From: Epiperipatus broadwayi
Lineage: Eukaryota > Onychophora > Udeonychophora > Euonychophora > Peripatidae
NCBI GenBank assembly: GCA_028023455.1
Contig: JAQFVV010012497.1
Coordinates: 932,001-996,000, forward strand
Reading direction: 5' to 3'
Length of the DNA stretch: 64,000 bases
The notes beneath the pieces were generated by a model, which had not been told where the DNA came from, searched no databases, and saw only the letters and a list, made by a program, of their open reading frames with translations. This document shows, one piece after another, positions 42,701 to 57,700 of the stretch (the stretch's first letter is position 1; every line of letters starts with the position of its first letter). The position numbers were made by a program, and so were the translations under genes.

Positions 42701-45700
42701 CTTAGTTAGTCCACAGTGAATGGTGAAGCCAGCATATATATTTATATATATGCACAGCTTCATATGATCTGTTCTATTGAAGTGTAAAAGGGAGGAAAAT
42801 TAATAAAATTAAGTATCTAAAAGTTTAAGTTCTTATTCCTCTACTCCTTTTTTTTTGTCTATCTATAATTTGTATATTGGTTTTTTTTTGTTGTTGTTGT
42901 TGTTGTTAATATTATAATATTTTGTATGTACTACAGTAATAATAACAATTATTACAACACGAGAATATTTAAATATTTTGTTTTTGAATATAAGTTGTAG
43001 ACTTTTCAGTATAAATGGTTTAAATTATGTAATTTTATTTTAGAATTTTGATCATTGTTATATTTATCATTATTTTATATTTTAGGTCGTCAATTTTATA
43101 AATGTGCAAAACCACAGAATTCTTGCTGTAATTTTTTTTTATGGGCTGATAGTTCTGATCAAGTTTCGAATAGAGTGAATAGTAAAGATATTAGGTAATT
43201 TTTTTTTTCACTGTGCACAATTACCATTTAAAAATTAACATTATTATTATTAAATATATTTGTAGAATTTAATCTTTTTTGTTTTGTAATTTATATTAGA
43301 AGTGAAATACAAAGGGTGGAGAATGTATTGTAATCATTTAGAAAGGCATACAAAAATGTGAATAACTAAAACTATAAGAACTAGTAAAAGAAACTTTATA
43401 CTAGTGTGTGATGGCTTTTAAATTTTTTTTTTTAATTTATCTTAAATCTTTCTTCAATCAGGTTGTAGTTTATATGTGTGTGTGTGTGTGCATGTAACCC
43501 TTAAAAAACTGTAGATTACAAATCTATATTAAATACTTTGACATAGAAGTTGTTTAATTGTGGTCCACATAGGTTCAGTGATTTATAGTATTTGTATCTT
43601 TGTAACCAATAAGGTATAATATCTTTTTTTGTTATCTTTTTCATTTTATGAAAATTGTTCTTGATTTATCAGCCAAAGAAATCAATGCTTTTTATTAGAT
43701 TCTAGGATTAACTTTGAAAGCAGAATGTTCATTTAAGTTTGGATATGGCTAAGATTGATCAAATCAATGAAATTGTTTTGAGACAAAGCTAGTATGATCA
43801 GACTACTGTACAACTGAAGAATCAAGATTGCCAAGCACAAAAATTAATGATCTACATATTATGTTATATTGAAATTATTTTAAGAATCTATGGCGAAAAA
43901 TTGATCAAATTGTTTAAGTGAAAAGATTTCTTTTTACCAATTTCCCAATATATTTTTATTTTACTCTGAAGGAATTGCATATTAGATTGTAATGTGAGCA
44001 TGATACATGATGACATTTTCCATTAATTAATTAAGAGGTTGTTTTTATTGACAGTCTTGATTTGTGGTGGACTGTCATATGTTTCAAATGTAATTGGACT
44101 TTTCTGCATTAAATTGCATTGTAATCAAAAGGCTTTGTTTTGATATAGTAAATTAAGAAAAAAAAATTGATAAGGATTTATATGAATTGTAAATTATTTT
44201 GATATTTCAAAGGAAAAAAAACTCAGCGTGGGTAGATCATTTCTCATACCTCCTTTTCTTCAAAGCAAAGTTTTGTTTTTCATAATTTAAATGCAGAAGA
44301 ATTTTAAAACTAAAAACCTTCATTGAGATAAAATATGATAATAGCAAGATTTAAAATATAAGTTTAAAATGTTTTGAGTATTATTGTTTTTATAAAAATA
44401 AGAAGTATTGTAAAAGTGTATTTACTATGAGTGGATTGAAATAATTATTATACATGTAAGAAAATTGACAGAGGTTATTTTTTTAATAAAATGAATAAGA
44501 GCTGCTGAAATATTTCAATGAAAAATTAATGAGAAATCACTGAAAAATTTTCCATTACTTATGGATATTGAACTGGGTTCATATATCTGGAAATTTTTGG
44601 TGTGACCATCATATTTTTAATTAAAGAAAGGAGGAAAGAAAACAGAAATTGATTTTAAGAACAAAAAATATGGATTCTCTATACTAGTGTAAACCACGAG
44701 TTCTATGATAGGTTCTGATAATTATATCATTTTCTTAGAAAGAATAAAACTTTAGTAATTAATGAAATTAGATTCAAAAATGTAACATCTTTAATGTTTT
44801 TAAAGTGAACTCCATAAATAGCTGTAGAAAAATAATTACTTTTAAAAATAGTTTTTTTAAAAAATCATATTCCTTCACAAATTTAATAAATCTTATTTAT
44901 ATTTCTGAATGAATAATTTTTACATATACTACAAATCCATTGTTTCACTTTTATATATATATATATATAATCATTTCCAAAATACAAATTTGAAAAAAAC
45001 ATTACAAACATATTGATATCAAGTGTAAACCATTTATAAAGATGTTAACTTCTTTAAACAAATTCTCCCTATTTACATTATTATATTATTTACTCATATA
45101 TAAGCATTTGAGTTGTAGGAGTAAGAGGATTCCTTTTATTCCTGCATAAATACTATATCTTGTATTGGTGAGAAAGTATTCATTTATTATTAACACTCGC
45201 AAAGCGTATGCACAATTAGCTTAAAAGGCTGATATTTGAATGTATACAATTGTAAACATACGCTATATAAAATAAATGCTTATTCTTTATTTAGAAAAAT
45301 TCCTCATTTATAGACTTATTTAATTATTTAGTTATTACATTATCCTGTGTTTTTTTAATTCTAAATTTATTTTAATTTAATAAAGATCATTTGGATGAAA
45401 TAGTATGCAAATATTATAAAAAGATGACTGTAAAAAACCGCTATATGGTTACAATTAAAAGTGAACTTAGATCTAAACTCAAAAACAGCATTTGAATGAT
45501 AAGAATTCAGCAATTTACATTAATTCTAAAAATAGTAATTATAGAGAAAAATTAATTATGGTGACTATATATAAAAAAAAGAGGCTTTTTCTGAATAAAA
45601 TTAAATGAATGTGAGATTTTTTTAATCATAATATTTGTTCTTATTTATATATTTTATTTAAGGAATTTTTTGGTGATTATATTAAAATAAATTTAAAATT

Positions 45701-48700
45701 AAAAGGTCACATGTTCTATAGATATATTGTAAATATTAATACGCAATTTTTTTAGTTTATGTATCTTGAAAATGTTTATATAATAAAAATAATCAAACAT
45801 TGCATTTGTAGTATATGAAAACATTATTGATTCAGAAATGTAAACAAGATTTGTGAGAGAATATGATTTTTTAAGGAATAATATATTGGATCAAGAAAAA
45901 AGAATAATCCTGTTAATATATATATATATATGTCATTTATTTTTTAAAATAGTTTTATATGAAAGTATGTACAAGTAATAAGAAAAATTACGGTAATTCA
46001 TTTTCTATCTTATCAATTTTACAGCAACTTTTTTGTTCCAAGAGAGTAAATATTAAAATAAATAGCTATTAAAAATAAAGGTTATGGCTAAAAATATTTT
46101 TGATAAGTTTTCTACTTGAAGGCAAACTCCATATTATTAGAACCAGTGATGACATCTCGACCATTGTTACCGATCCAGTGCCTGTCTCTTTTATAGCAAA
46201 ATTTATTCTTATATTTTTTCGAAATAAAATTAATATTTTAATTAAATTATATTCTTAGAAAAAGATTGAACATTATTAAATGTGTAATTTTTTACTAAAA
46301 TTAATTAAGATTTTACATTTTTTTAGTTGAATTTTGTATTATATGTAATAAGTATAAACAATCGGTGTTGACTAAATATTTATTGTGTCTGTATAGAAAT
46401 ATGTAGATTTTTTTTTTTTAATACGTTTTTTAGATTCATTATTATTTATCTGAATTTTTTTTCCAAAATTTAAAATATTTTAAAATAATTACTATTGCTT
46501 AGATTTATTGAAATCGACCTTTTTTTTTTTTGTTTTATTGTTTTTAAAATAATTTATATTTATATTTTTAGTAATAATTCTTTCCAGACTCAACAGAATT
46601 CTGCTACCCTTTTGTGCAATTGTAATTTACCAGCAAAAAGGTAATATTTTTTTTGTAGAAAATATATATATATGTATATGTGAACGTGTCTATATACATT
46701 TCTCAGCAGAGAAATTGTTTCACATTAAAAAGATTACACAAATAAAACTCACCAGATAGAGTAGGTGTGATTATATAGCATTTAATTTTCAAAGCAATAC
46801 AAGAGATAAGGATACAGAAAGGACTTTGTTATTAACAGAAATGACACCCTTGTGCTCTTGTCATTGCAACTGTTGTTATAATTTGGTAAATGAAAATAGA
46901 TGGCATGTTTATCGAATTGCATCAGAGTTTATTGTGTTTTTATCTCTAAATTTAAGATCAAGAAATATCCTAGTTTTTTTTCTCACTTGCCTGATAGTTC
47001 TATAGATTAACATATTTTGAAGATGATTCAAACTTAACTGAGATTAATAAAATAACTGATATTTTATTTAAAAATTGCAAGAAAGATCCCTGGTACAAAA
47101 AAGCAGTGAATTCCCAATATATTTTCAATTAAGACAGGAAAATGTTGAAGAAAAAAAGAAATATAAAATTATTTTTAAATGATCCATTAAGAAGAATCGA
47201 TTATCTAGAATTTTCTAAAATGGTACTAAAGAGAATTAACAACAATATAAGAAAATATAATTGTGAATTAGCAAGAAAAGTTATAGAAGAAAATAAAAAT
47301 CTCAAAAGTATAAAACACCATTTTAATATTGATAGGAAATTTATTTCTGGAATAAGAAGAAAAGATGGAACTATTACTAAAAAGAGAGATGACATCATGA
47401 AATGTGTGGAAGAGTTCTACAAAAAGTATATAATAATAGAGAACATAAAAACAAAATAATATAATTACTATTTCTTCTGAATTCCAAGCATTTTAAATGG
47501 AGAGATGAGACATGAAATTACATCTTGGGGGTTATTTGTCTTTTATTATATTTTTATTTATATGAAATTATTTATGAGAGAAACATAAATAGCTATGTGT
47601 GTGCTGAAAATCAGATATATTAATCTTTAACTTGGATTAAAGTTTATATCTGTGCTAAAGAAAATCTCTAGTTTAATAAATGGTTAGTAATAATCATTTT
47701 GTGTTTATCAAAAAGTTGGGAGTGGAGTAAATTGACGCTTGAAAATAAAAATGAGACAATTTGCTCACATAAATACTTTTCATGTAATAAAATGTATATG
47801 AGAGATGAGGACCTGGCCCAACTGATGAGTGCTGGTTTAGCACGAAGTGCATCTTGGGAATTATTTGTCTTTTATTGTATCTTTATTTATATGAAATTAT
47901 TTATGAAATAAAAAAGAATGGAGAAATATGGAAATATCTATAAAAAAGAAAGGAAGATCTCAAGAGAATGGTAGTGTTGCTATTGAGATCTTAACAGAAG
48001 TTGATAAGGAAAAAAAAAATTAGTGGCAAAACTATATATCAAATGTCTAAATGGTAAAATGTATCAGTTGATTGGAAATATGGAGTAGTAATATTGGAAT
48101 TTTAGAAAAATGATAAAGATGTTAGAAATTATAGAATTATTAGACTTTTTATCAGTTCTATACAAAATTTTTACCAAGATAATTACAACTTATCTATAGC
48201 AAACTTTGGATTCAAACTAATCAAAAGAATAAATTGAATTTAAGAATGGTTTTAGCACAGTAGATCATATCCAAATATTGAGAGAAATTGTTGAAAGAAT
48301 CGTTGAATATGAATTGTCACTATGCCTTGATTTTGTAGATTATGAAATGCATTTCACTTTGTGTTTCCATAATGATTAAACTTTGGGCCATCAAAATATA
48401 GACCCAGAATATTGTCATATTATGAAGAATATTTGTCAAAATGTGACAGCAATGATTAGATTGTATGGTGACACTAAAAAGATTAGCATTGATAAGGATA
48501 TACAACTGTGTGATGATCTCTCCAAAAAAAAATTTATAGCAGGTTTACAAAAAATATTTTGCCATTAAAATGAAAAGCTAAGCAAATAAAAATAAATGGA
48601 GATTATTTATCCAGTTATTTTTGCAAATAATACTTCAGAGCATCAGAAAATTTAGCAAGCATTATCAAATAAAAATAAGAAAACTGGATTAAATATAAAT

Positions 48701-51700
48701 ACTAAAATGTCTAAAGAAATGTTCAGTGGATTTTCTCTAAAGAATGATAATCATGATTTAAAAGAAATTGACAATTGATCTAATTAATTATAGAATTAAA
48801 AGGAAATATGCTTATGTGATGAAAGGGATTATTGTTAATAGATGTGTTTTATCAGTTCTTACTTACGAATATGAAACTTGGATACTTAACAGAAAACCAA
48901 TTCTGAGACTTCTGACCAGTCAGTGAAGTATGGAAAGATGTACATTGGGAATAATAAGAAGAGAACGAAAACAAATATTTGTAAGAGAGAAGAAATCAGT
49001 ATCATTGTCATTAGTGAAAGAATTAGACTGGATGTATTGCTAGAAAATATTATAATCGTTAAATTGTTGAAGTCTTAATGAAATAAGAAAGTTTGTTGGT
49101 GTGATAGAGAGAAACAGTTATGGATTGGAGTAACTAAATTAAATTTGAAAAGACCTTGACTGAAAATAATATTGATAACATTTGATAAAATCATCACACA
49201 GTTGTCGCTATTGACTATTTTAGATGTGCAATTTATTTGGATTATGGGATATAATACATTATTTAAAAAATTTATTAGTATATCTGAATATGTGTAACAA
49301 CTCAATATTTATCTGATTCTACAATTCTTTAACATTTGAGGAAATTCAATTTTATCTTGTATACACTAGTGGATGAGAAATTTGGTAATCGGTTGATGCA
49401 GGTAACAAATTCTATTCCTTGTGGACACTAATAGGAAATGTCTGCAGATTATTATTTAAATAAGATATCAACATAGATTATAAAATTTTATTCCCATTCC
49501 ATTGAACTTCTACGTGCTAATAATCTGCCATGGAAGGCAACTCTTATTCTAACTAATGATATTTTATATATGTACACTTCATGGAGGAATAGTTTGACAC
49601 TGATATCTGCAGAATCTGCTCTTAGACATCGTCAAAGTCTGACATGGTTTTGTAATATTGTCATTGCCCGATCTAAATTACGATTAACTGGTGAACATGT
49701 ATTTTTTTTTAATGTTGATGTTTGACACTGTCTTGCAGTCAGTAGGAATTGTTATTGGAGATTCAGCATGCATCTATCATACATCTTCCTTAACTGAAGC
49801 TAACTTAACTGTACTAGTTTGTTTTATTGACTCCTATTGGTTTTATTCTGTAGTCAGTGTTTACAAACATATGAGTTATGATTTGATATTCATCTGATTG
49901 TTATATATATGTCAAACTTTATTAGAATTGTATTTTAGGCCTTTATGTATTTGCATACTGTAAATAATAATGAATTCTAACCTATGCTTAACATGAAATG
50001 AGTTAATAAATTATTTTCTTGAACTTGTTTTCTGTTATATTTCTTGCAGTCACATGAGATTGGTTGCTATTTTAACTTGTAGATTCGTATGCTGCTATAT
50101 TACTTTTCTCTGAGTAGAACTACTCGGTCAAATACTGTTTATGTGTGGCGCTATATTTAAATTTTTAAAGTTTGATTTTATTTTAAGATTATATCATAAT
50201 TTAGTATTCTAACACACGCATAATCTTTCATAGTTTCTGTGCATATGTATATTTAATAAAATATAATTACTTGTCTACACAGTTGTTTTATTATTTCAAT
50301 CAGGGGATTGGTTTTTATTTAAAAATGCAGCTATTTTTTTTTTTTTTATTAAACCAGTCATTTGATTAAATTTTAAAATATCTGTGTAGACAATTGATTG
50401 TATTTTGCTTTATATATATGGCAAAATGGCTGCAGAAATGAATTGCAAATATCTGAGAAATATGCATCAATGCAGAATCTTAAAATAAGCAAACAAATCA
50501 AATATTTAATTTTCACGTATTAAATGAAATGCGGATATCAACATGTTTATGGCTACAGATGAGTTTTCTGTTTTCATCTGTTGTCTTTTTTTCACTCCTG
50601 TGGACTGATAATTTTTGATTGAACAGTTTATTTTTTTAAAGCAGAATGGATGTACATATTTTTTATTTGCATATCAATATTTATTTTTAATTATTCTCAT
50701 GATCATCAAAAACCCTTATTCTCTGAAGGCTTAAAAGTTACTACTGCCCAAGGCAATTGATAGAGCCCAAAAGCTGATGATTCTAAGAATTCTTAGATTT
50801 CATACCTAGGCTTGCCATTTGACACCTAAAAGTGTAGTCATCTTCAAATAAATTAATATTGCTTAAATTGAAAAGAAAAAAAAGATGAAGAAATAGTTTA
50901 TTTAAACAAAAAGTGAACTACTAATACCCAAAATTGGAAATATAAGTGAAAAATCATGATAGATAAAAGATGCAAATTCAGTTTTGTGGAGTTTGATAGA
51001 ATATCAGATAATTACAGGATTAATTTCCTTTACCTATTAAAATTGAACTAATAATATTCAGACATTGAAAACGTAAGTGGTGATTATGAAGTTTGATGGA
51101 ATACCAGACAGAATACCAAACAAATTTTCATTTTGGTGAAAGACATTTCTAATATGCCAATCTCTTTAGAACAAGTCAAACAACATTTAAATTTTTTTTA
51201 GGATAAGATCTTCTGTAAACTTAGAAAACATTTGAAAGGTGAAAGTACTGCAGAAAAAATTTTTGAATGTGGAGACAAAGAACTACATAATGATTTTTTT
51301 GTGTGTGTGTGACAAAAATTGAGAGTAGAATAAAGATGAATGAATCCGAATAATTGAATTTTATTTTAACACATAAAAATGTTATTTTAAATTGTAATGA
51401 GTTTAATAGATTCAGCATAAGCAACAGAACATTGATTAATGAGGAGTAGGTATGAGGTAATGCATAAATAGACAAAGCTATTAAGAAAAGCAATAATACC
51501 AATTATCGATCATAATCAAACTCCAATAAATGTGTAAGTTGTGAGGGCTACATTTGATACTTTATTAAATAAAATATAGTAGTTTGCTATGTATAAGAGA
51601 TTGTAGTCATGGCTAACTGATAAGTAGTGGTTCAGCATGAAATGTGCATCTTGGGGGGTCATAATCTTTTTTACATGTCTTTGGTCATATATTTATGATT

Positions 51701-54700
51701 ACATCCCACCACAAGGTGTTAAAAGTGGATAGAAACCATTCACTATCTTGCATGAGAGTGGTGTAATGAAGATTACACTACAAAAATATTAGTCATTATT
51801 GGTTAATCTCTAGTCTACTGAATGACTAATAGAAATCTTATATAACTTTTTAGCTAATCTCTTATAGACTTATATTAAAACTGTAGCAGAATTGAATCAA
51901 ATAGGGCAATCATTTTATTGAAATCGTCATTTATAAATTTCCCACCTATACTTTTCTTATAACTAATACCTTAACTCCATCTGACTAAGAGATGCCCTTT
52001 CTTTATCAGTCTTTGTAATATCTGTATATCAATGTTTCAGAATCATATTCTAACATCATGCTTCAGCATAATCAAAAATTTCTCATCATTGCATTTTGTA
52101 TGATTCTGTAAGATAGTTTTTTTTCCCAGAGAAAAAATTCTGCCACTATCAAACTTTTAGCAGTTGGTGGTGATGACCAAGAAAAAAATCCCTCACTATA
52201 GACTAATTAAAAAAATTCTGATCATTTAACAAAATGTATATTTAAATACTAAATTAAAAGCTATTTCTTTTAGATAGTTTATAGTAGAATCATGCTACTC
52301 TTCCATAGCCTTGTTTGTTTTCGGCAGATGTCTTTTTGAAATCTTGAAAATAAGTTGTAAATAGTGATGTCAATTTTTAGAAGTCTTCTGCATCAACAAG
52401 TTGATCTTCCAGTATAAATATTTTTTAAAATAATACATAATAGCATTTTTTACTTCAGGCCAAAGTTTAATTAATGGTTCAAAAGCATCAGTTGGGGGGG
52501 GGGGGGGGGGCTGTTCAAGAATCCTAATTTGGATTTGTAAGGAAAAGTTTCAATTATTATTATATAATTTTAAAAGATGAGCATCTTGAATTTATATATA
52601 TATTTTGGCTCATAAAAAAAAAACATCTTTTAAGATTCTGCATATAGAAAATACTTTCGGTACTATTCATTGCTTCTCTTTTAAAATTGACCATTATACT
52701 TTGTGGATATACATTATTGCTAAAATTTTCACTCAAAAAAATGTATATATTTCTTCATATAAAAGATAGTAAAGAATATCAGAAATGACAGCTGGAGTTG
52801 CGATATGTGGGTCTTAAGGTTCATTATCTGCCATTCTACTATTGCCCTACACATGCAGGGCAATATATATATATATGTTGCTTGAAAGTGCATAAGAGGT
52901 TTGAGCATTAAAAATGATAGCTGGGCTTATAGATCTTAAGCTCCAGAATCTGCAACTGTATTAAACTATAGAGTAGGGCTTATAAAAACCTGATAAAATT
53001 TCAAAATCCGGTTTTCGGTTTTTCATAAAGTAAAAAACCAGTTAACCGGTTTTTAGTCTTTTTTTTTAAAATAAAGTATAAAAATAAATAGACTATTACT
53101 TTAAATATACAATAAAACCTACCTTAAATATAGCAGAGCTATAAACTAAGGAAAATAAAAATATACAACACAAAATTTAGCAATTAGAATTGTTTTTTAT
53201 TTAAGAATTATATAAAATAAAAAGAAAAATAACATAACTTTATTATTAATATTTCATTATGTGATAAGAATAGAAAAGTAACATAAAATATAACTTATAA
53301 ATCTTGTTTTTTAATAAAATATTTAAGGAAAACTAATGCATCCAACAGGTCATATTTCATGGACGAACATAATTTGGTACAGAAATTACCGCCGATCGAA
53401 AAAACTCTCGCTGTCTGTTGACGTGGGTTGAATTGATGCTAGTGCATTTAATAAGTTTTCGACCGTTATGGATTTTTTTTTAGTAACACCAAACATTTTC
53501 AACTCTTTTTGGAAGGATGACTCAAAATTGCCCTCATTGGCACATTTCTTTGAACCCTGCAAGACAGTAAAAATTGAATGCTGCAATGCCGATCCAGATG
53601 CTATTGGTTCGACTTCACTTTCATCAAAGTTCTCTTCCTCATCACCTAATAATTTTCCAAATGGTGGATCACCAAATAATCTTGCAGCCAACATCGTTGC
53701 CAAGGGCAAAGTCGGCACCTTAGGTGAATATGGAGGTTCTATCAAGTCCGTTTGTGGAAAAGTTCCACTTTGTAATAATTTATACAATGTTAATCCTTTA
53801 TTTCGCCTTTCTGAAATTCTTATTTTCAAAAAATTATAAAATTTTTCTCCCAAAGCAATATTGTTTTGTTTCATTTGAGTAAATAAAAATGTCAGTATTC
53901 CTTCCACAGTGAGTAAGGTTAAAGTATTTTTACTAAGTTCTTTTACTGCCAATTCTATCAGCTTTAATATTTCAATTAAATTTATTAAAATATTAAAATC
54001 ATTTTCATTGTATAAATCCTCGCACCCCATTTTTTCCAATGCGCTTTTTATGCAAACTTTAAGTTGCACTAATTTCTCTATCATAGGTGTAAAGGAGTTC
54101 CATCTGATTCTATAGTCCAATATAAGTTTAAGTTATTTACCCTCTTTCTCTTCAACTTATTGTTGCAACACTGGCAATTTTCTGAATAATCTGACAGTCT
54201 TTCGAAAGTTTTTCAGTATTTCATTAATGTTTGCATTTTCGAAACTGTATTCAATATTATCGATACCACTGTCTATATTTAAATTTTGATCACCAGCAAA
54301 AGAATTAAACTGAATTTCAGCTTCATCATCACCATTTTCAGAATCTGAAATCTCATTGTCTACATTATTTTTGTTGTAAAAAGAATCTACAACAGCTAAA
54401 TGATACAAATTTGATTTTCAATTTCATTTAATTGTGCGTATTTTTTCATGGTACTGGCTCCATCTTGTGTTGGTGCCAAAATATGATGAAGTTTAATACC
54501 ATACTCTATCAATTTTTGTTCAGCTATGCAACGCATGAACTGGCCTGTATGGCAAGAAGGCCTAATTTAAAACTATCCTCCAGAGAATGCAATGTTACAT
54601 TTAAATACCTTTTGCCATTGCAACTAGTCCATTCATCTATTGTTATTGAGAAATGCATATCAGATTGAGTCATTTTTGCAAACTTATTTTTAAATTCTAA

Positions 54701-57700
54701 TTTTTTTCTCATTAGCAAAATTTAAGATTAATTTTTTAATTGTATTTTCGCTTCTAGGCATTTCATAGCTACGTTTTGAAATAAATTATTTAATAGCGCT
54801 TGGAATGTATCATAGCATGAATCGAAAACCCATCATATACTGTGCATTTGGCCAATAACTCTCCCAAAGATTATCTTTTGATGAAATTAAGCATATTTGG
54901 AGTTGTTTTTGCCTTTTTATCTGGAGGTTCATCATTTTTCATAATATTGATATTATGTTTTGCTTGAAGATGATTTGCCAAACTTGATGTGTTCCCACCT
55001 GCACATTTTAAAACTGAAATGCACATAGTGCATTTTGCTGTATTTTCTATTTCTTTTTGGAATATTTTCCATACTCCTGATTTTTTCCTGTTCATATTTA
55101 GCCTAATAATAAAATACAATTAATAATTATTTGAAGCTATTGTTGTAAGTATAAATTCTTTACTCAAAAATAACTATAAATGTGTTTTCGAAATAATTAC
55201 TTAATTCAATATATAGTATATTATATACGCAGGATATTTATTTAAGAAAATTTAATATTTTCACAGTTGTTACAACATGCACCATGATGTAAAAATAATA
55301 TTGTTTTTTTCTGTCTTCTTAAATTTATTGACACTCAAATTCCAATTTCTTCGCTATAATATTTTTTATTTACTATTTAAACATTGCTCATTCATTCATA
55401 CAATGTATACTTTTTATTTGAATTTAAATAAATTACAATATAAATACTTCATGAGTACCAGTAGAAAAATAAAATTATTTATCATTTGAAAAAAAAAAAA
55501 AATTGACTTTCGATTTTTCGGGAAAACCTGTATTGTATGGTTAGGTAAATTTTAACAAAAAACCGGTTTCGGTTTTAACTGGATTGCAAGCCCTACTATA
55601 GAGTGTTAATAGACAAGGCATTGCCAGATTCTCTATAAAAATATTTATAATATACACTTGGCAAGTTATATTAAGTGTGGGGCTGAATAATCCATCCATG
55701 TTACAAATCTTGAATTTCTCATGATATATTCTTTTTAGTTTTAGATATCAAAATTTCTTAATTTATTGAGCCAGAATCATGTAAAATTGTTTTTTATGAA
55801 TTTACATTCATGAGAAATAACAAAATTGTCATGATTCTGTGGTATTGCAAAAGAATTAGGGTTTTTTTTGCATACACTATCTAAGATATCTTCTCAAATG
55901 TTCTATTATAGCCAGACTTGTTATAGCACCTTCATCTATATCTTCACTTGTATTCAAAATTATTTATTGGAGGTTTGTTGTATGCTTTTTGTTTGATTTT
56001 TCATTTCTTGCAGTGCTTTTGAATTTTTATGGGGGTCCATGAATGCGCTGAATTATTTTTACCATAATTTAATGTTCTTCATTTTGATTTTTGATTTTTT
56101 TTCTATAAACTATAGTGATGATATTTACTAATTCTTGTTGCTTCACATGTATATAATCTTCGAAAGCTATTTTGGTTCTAACTTTATTAGATTTCATGCA
56201 TCTTTTTCAAATTGAACAAGTGAAGCTGTTTTGTTTTTTTCATAAATTTATTGATAAACCATTTTAAAGGATGTCACTCATAGATAATGACTGTTTGCTC
56301 TTCAGATTGTTTAGGTTTTTGAAAGTACTATAAACAAATTTTATTAGTTGAGGGATTTTTTATTTTAGAGAATATTTTCTTAGGACTGTAGCGATGTCTG
56401 TTTAGACCATAGAAGTTGTTACAACACAACTTGATTACAATCACCAATATCTAAATTTCTATTGCTATAATTAGTCATATCCTTTTGAAATGCTTAAGAT
56501 TAATATATAGTAAACTCATGATATGAAAATCAGTCATGATTTACTGGCTAGCCATCAAATAATATAACTTAATTGACATTTGAACTCTGCTCCTGACACC
56601 TTCACTGACAGACAATTATTAGAGACTGCAATCTGGGTAAAATATATCATTTAATGGCCATATTATTTGTACATTTTTATTTATACAATCTAATGTTTAT
56701 TTGCTTAAATTGCATTGGTTACTTTAATTTAGTTCTATTATCATCTCATGTAGATGTTTTCAGTATAATTAATTTGTTTTTATTTACAAGACTAGTTATC
56801 ACTATCATTTAATGTTTTGATTGTTTGTACTTTCATAAATATTGACTATATTAGAGAATAATCATTGTTATCTATTATATAATGATACAAATATATATAT
56901 ATTTGCATTTACATTTAAATGAGAAAAATCTAAAATTTTATTTTTTAGACATAATTTATATTTATTTTTAATGGCATATTATTAAAAATAGATTTATTGT
57001 TAATAGTAAATAGTAGTTAAATTATTTTAAATATTATAATCTTTTTATAGGTTAATTGTTCAAAAAGAGGGAGCTAATAAAGGTCGTTATTTTTATGGAT
57101 GTGAAAAACCTATGGGAGAAAAATGTAACTTTTTTAAATGGGCTGATGAAGTTACTGCAAATAATTCAACTCAAATACCACTTTCTGGTAATAAAATATT
57201 TGTTATATTTATTTTGTATGTATCTAATGTTTTGTATAATATATTTTTATATTTTTTGGACGTGTACATTACTCGCTGCTGAATTCATTGCAGAGATTTT
57301 ATTATGTATTTGTCAATGGTCATAGAAATCATTATCAGGAGCTGAATATAGATATGTACAAAAAATCTATACTCATTTTTCAGCCAATTTGTTAAAAGAA
57401 CTTCCTAGTAATTCTTATTGCCAATATTTTAAAAACATTAATAGAAAGGAAAGTATTTTAATAGCCAGAAGAAAATATCAACAATGTAAATAAAAATACA
57501 GGATGCCGTATAAATTCATTTAGTGCTGAACTAGTTTCTTCTCCCAATAATTTGGTTAGGCATATGATCTGTTTTTATATTGTGTTATGATGTATTTTTA
57601 GACTGTACATTTTATTTTTTATTTGATTGCATTTAATTTCTCACTTTGATATAGTGATAGAACATTTAAATATATTTGTTACTGCTATATATACTTTCAT

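Larger units (their letters stand above)
27513..43085 (+). other. TOP3A intron between the halves of GRF finger 2
   Basis: A 15.6 kb intron. It is enlarged by an LTR retrotransposon nested in an hAT-like inverted repeat (28266-35089), two MITEs (37764-37906 and 38238-39043), AT and AC microsatellites (27801-27830 and 28170-28190), a GC-richer block (40375-42735) and a short hairpin (42676-42722). 35100-36600 and 39050-40370 show nothing recognised. Confidence 0.85.
46641..57050 (+). other. TOP3A intron
   Basis: A 10.4 kb intron. It holds a LINE relic (47040-49150) with a nested insertion, a SINE (50738-50830), a repeat copy at 51605-51700, a 17 base G run (52494-52510) and a hAT element (52974-55595). 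49200-50700 and 55610-57050 show nothing recognised. Confidence 0.85.

Noticed and set aside
53468-53839. 123-codon + frame
   Set aside because: Antisense of the hAT transposase on the minus strand.
57056-57325. 89-codon + frame over the last GRF exon
   Set aside because: It is in a different frame from the GRF finger, which is clearly the real coding frame.
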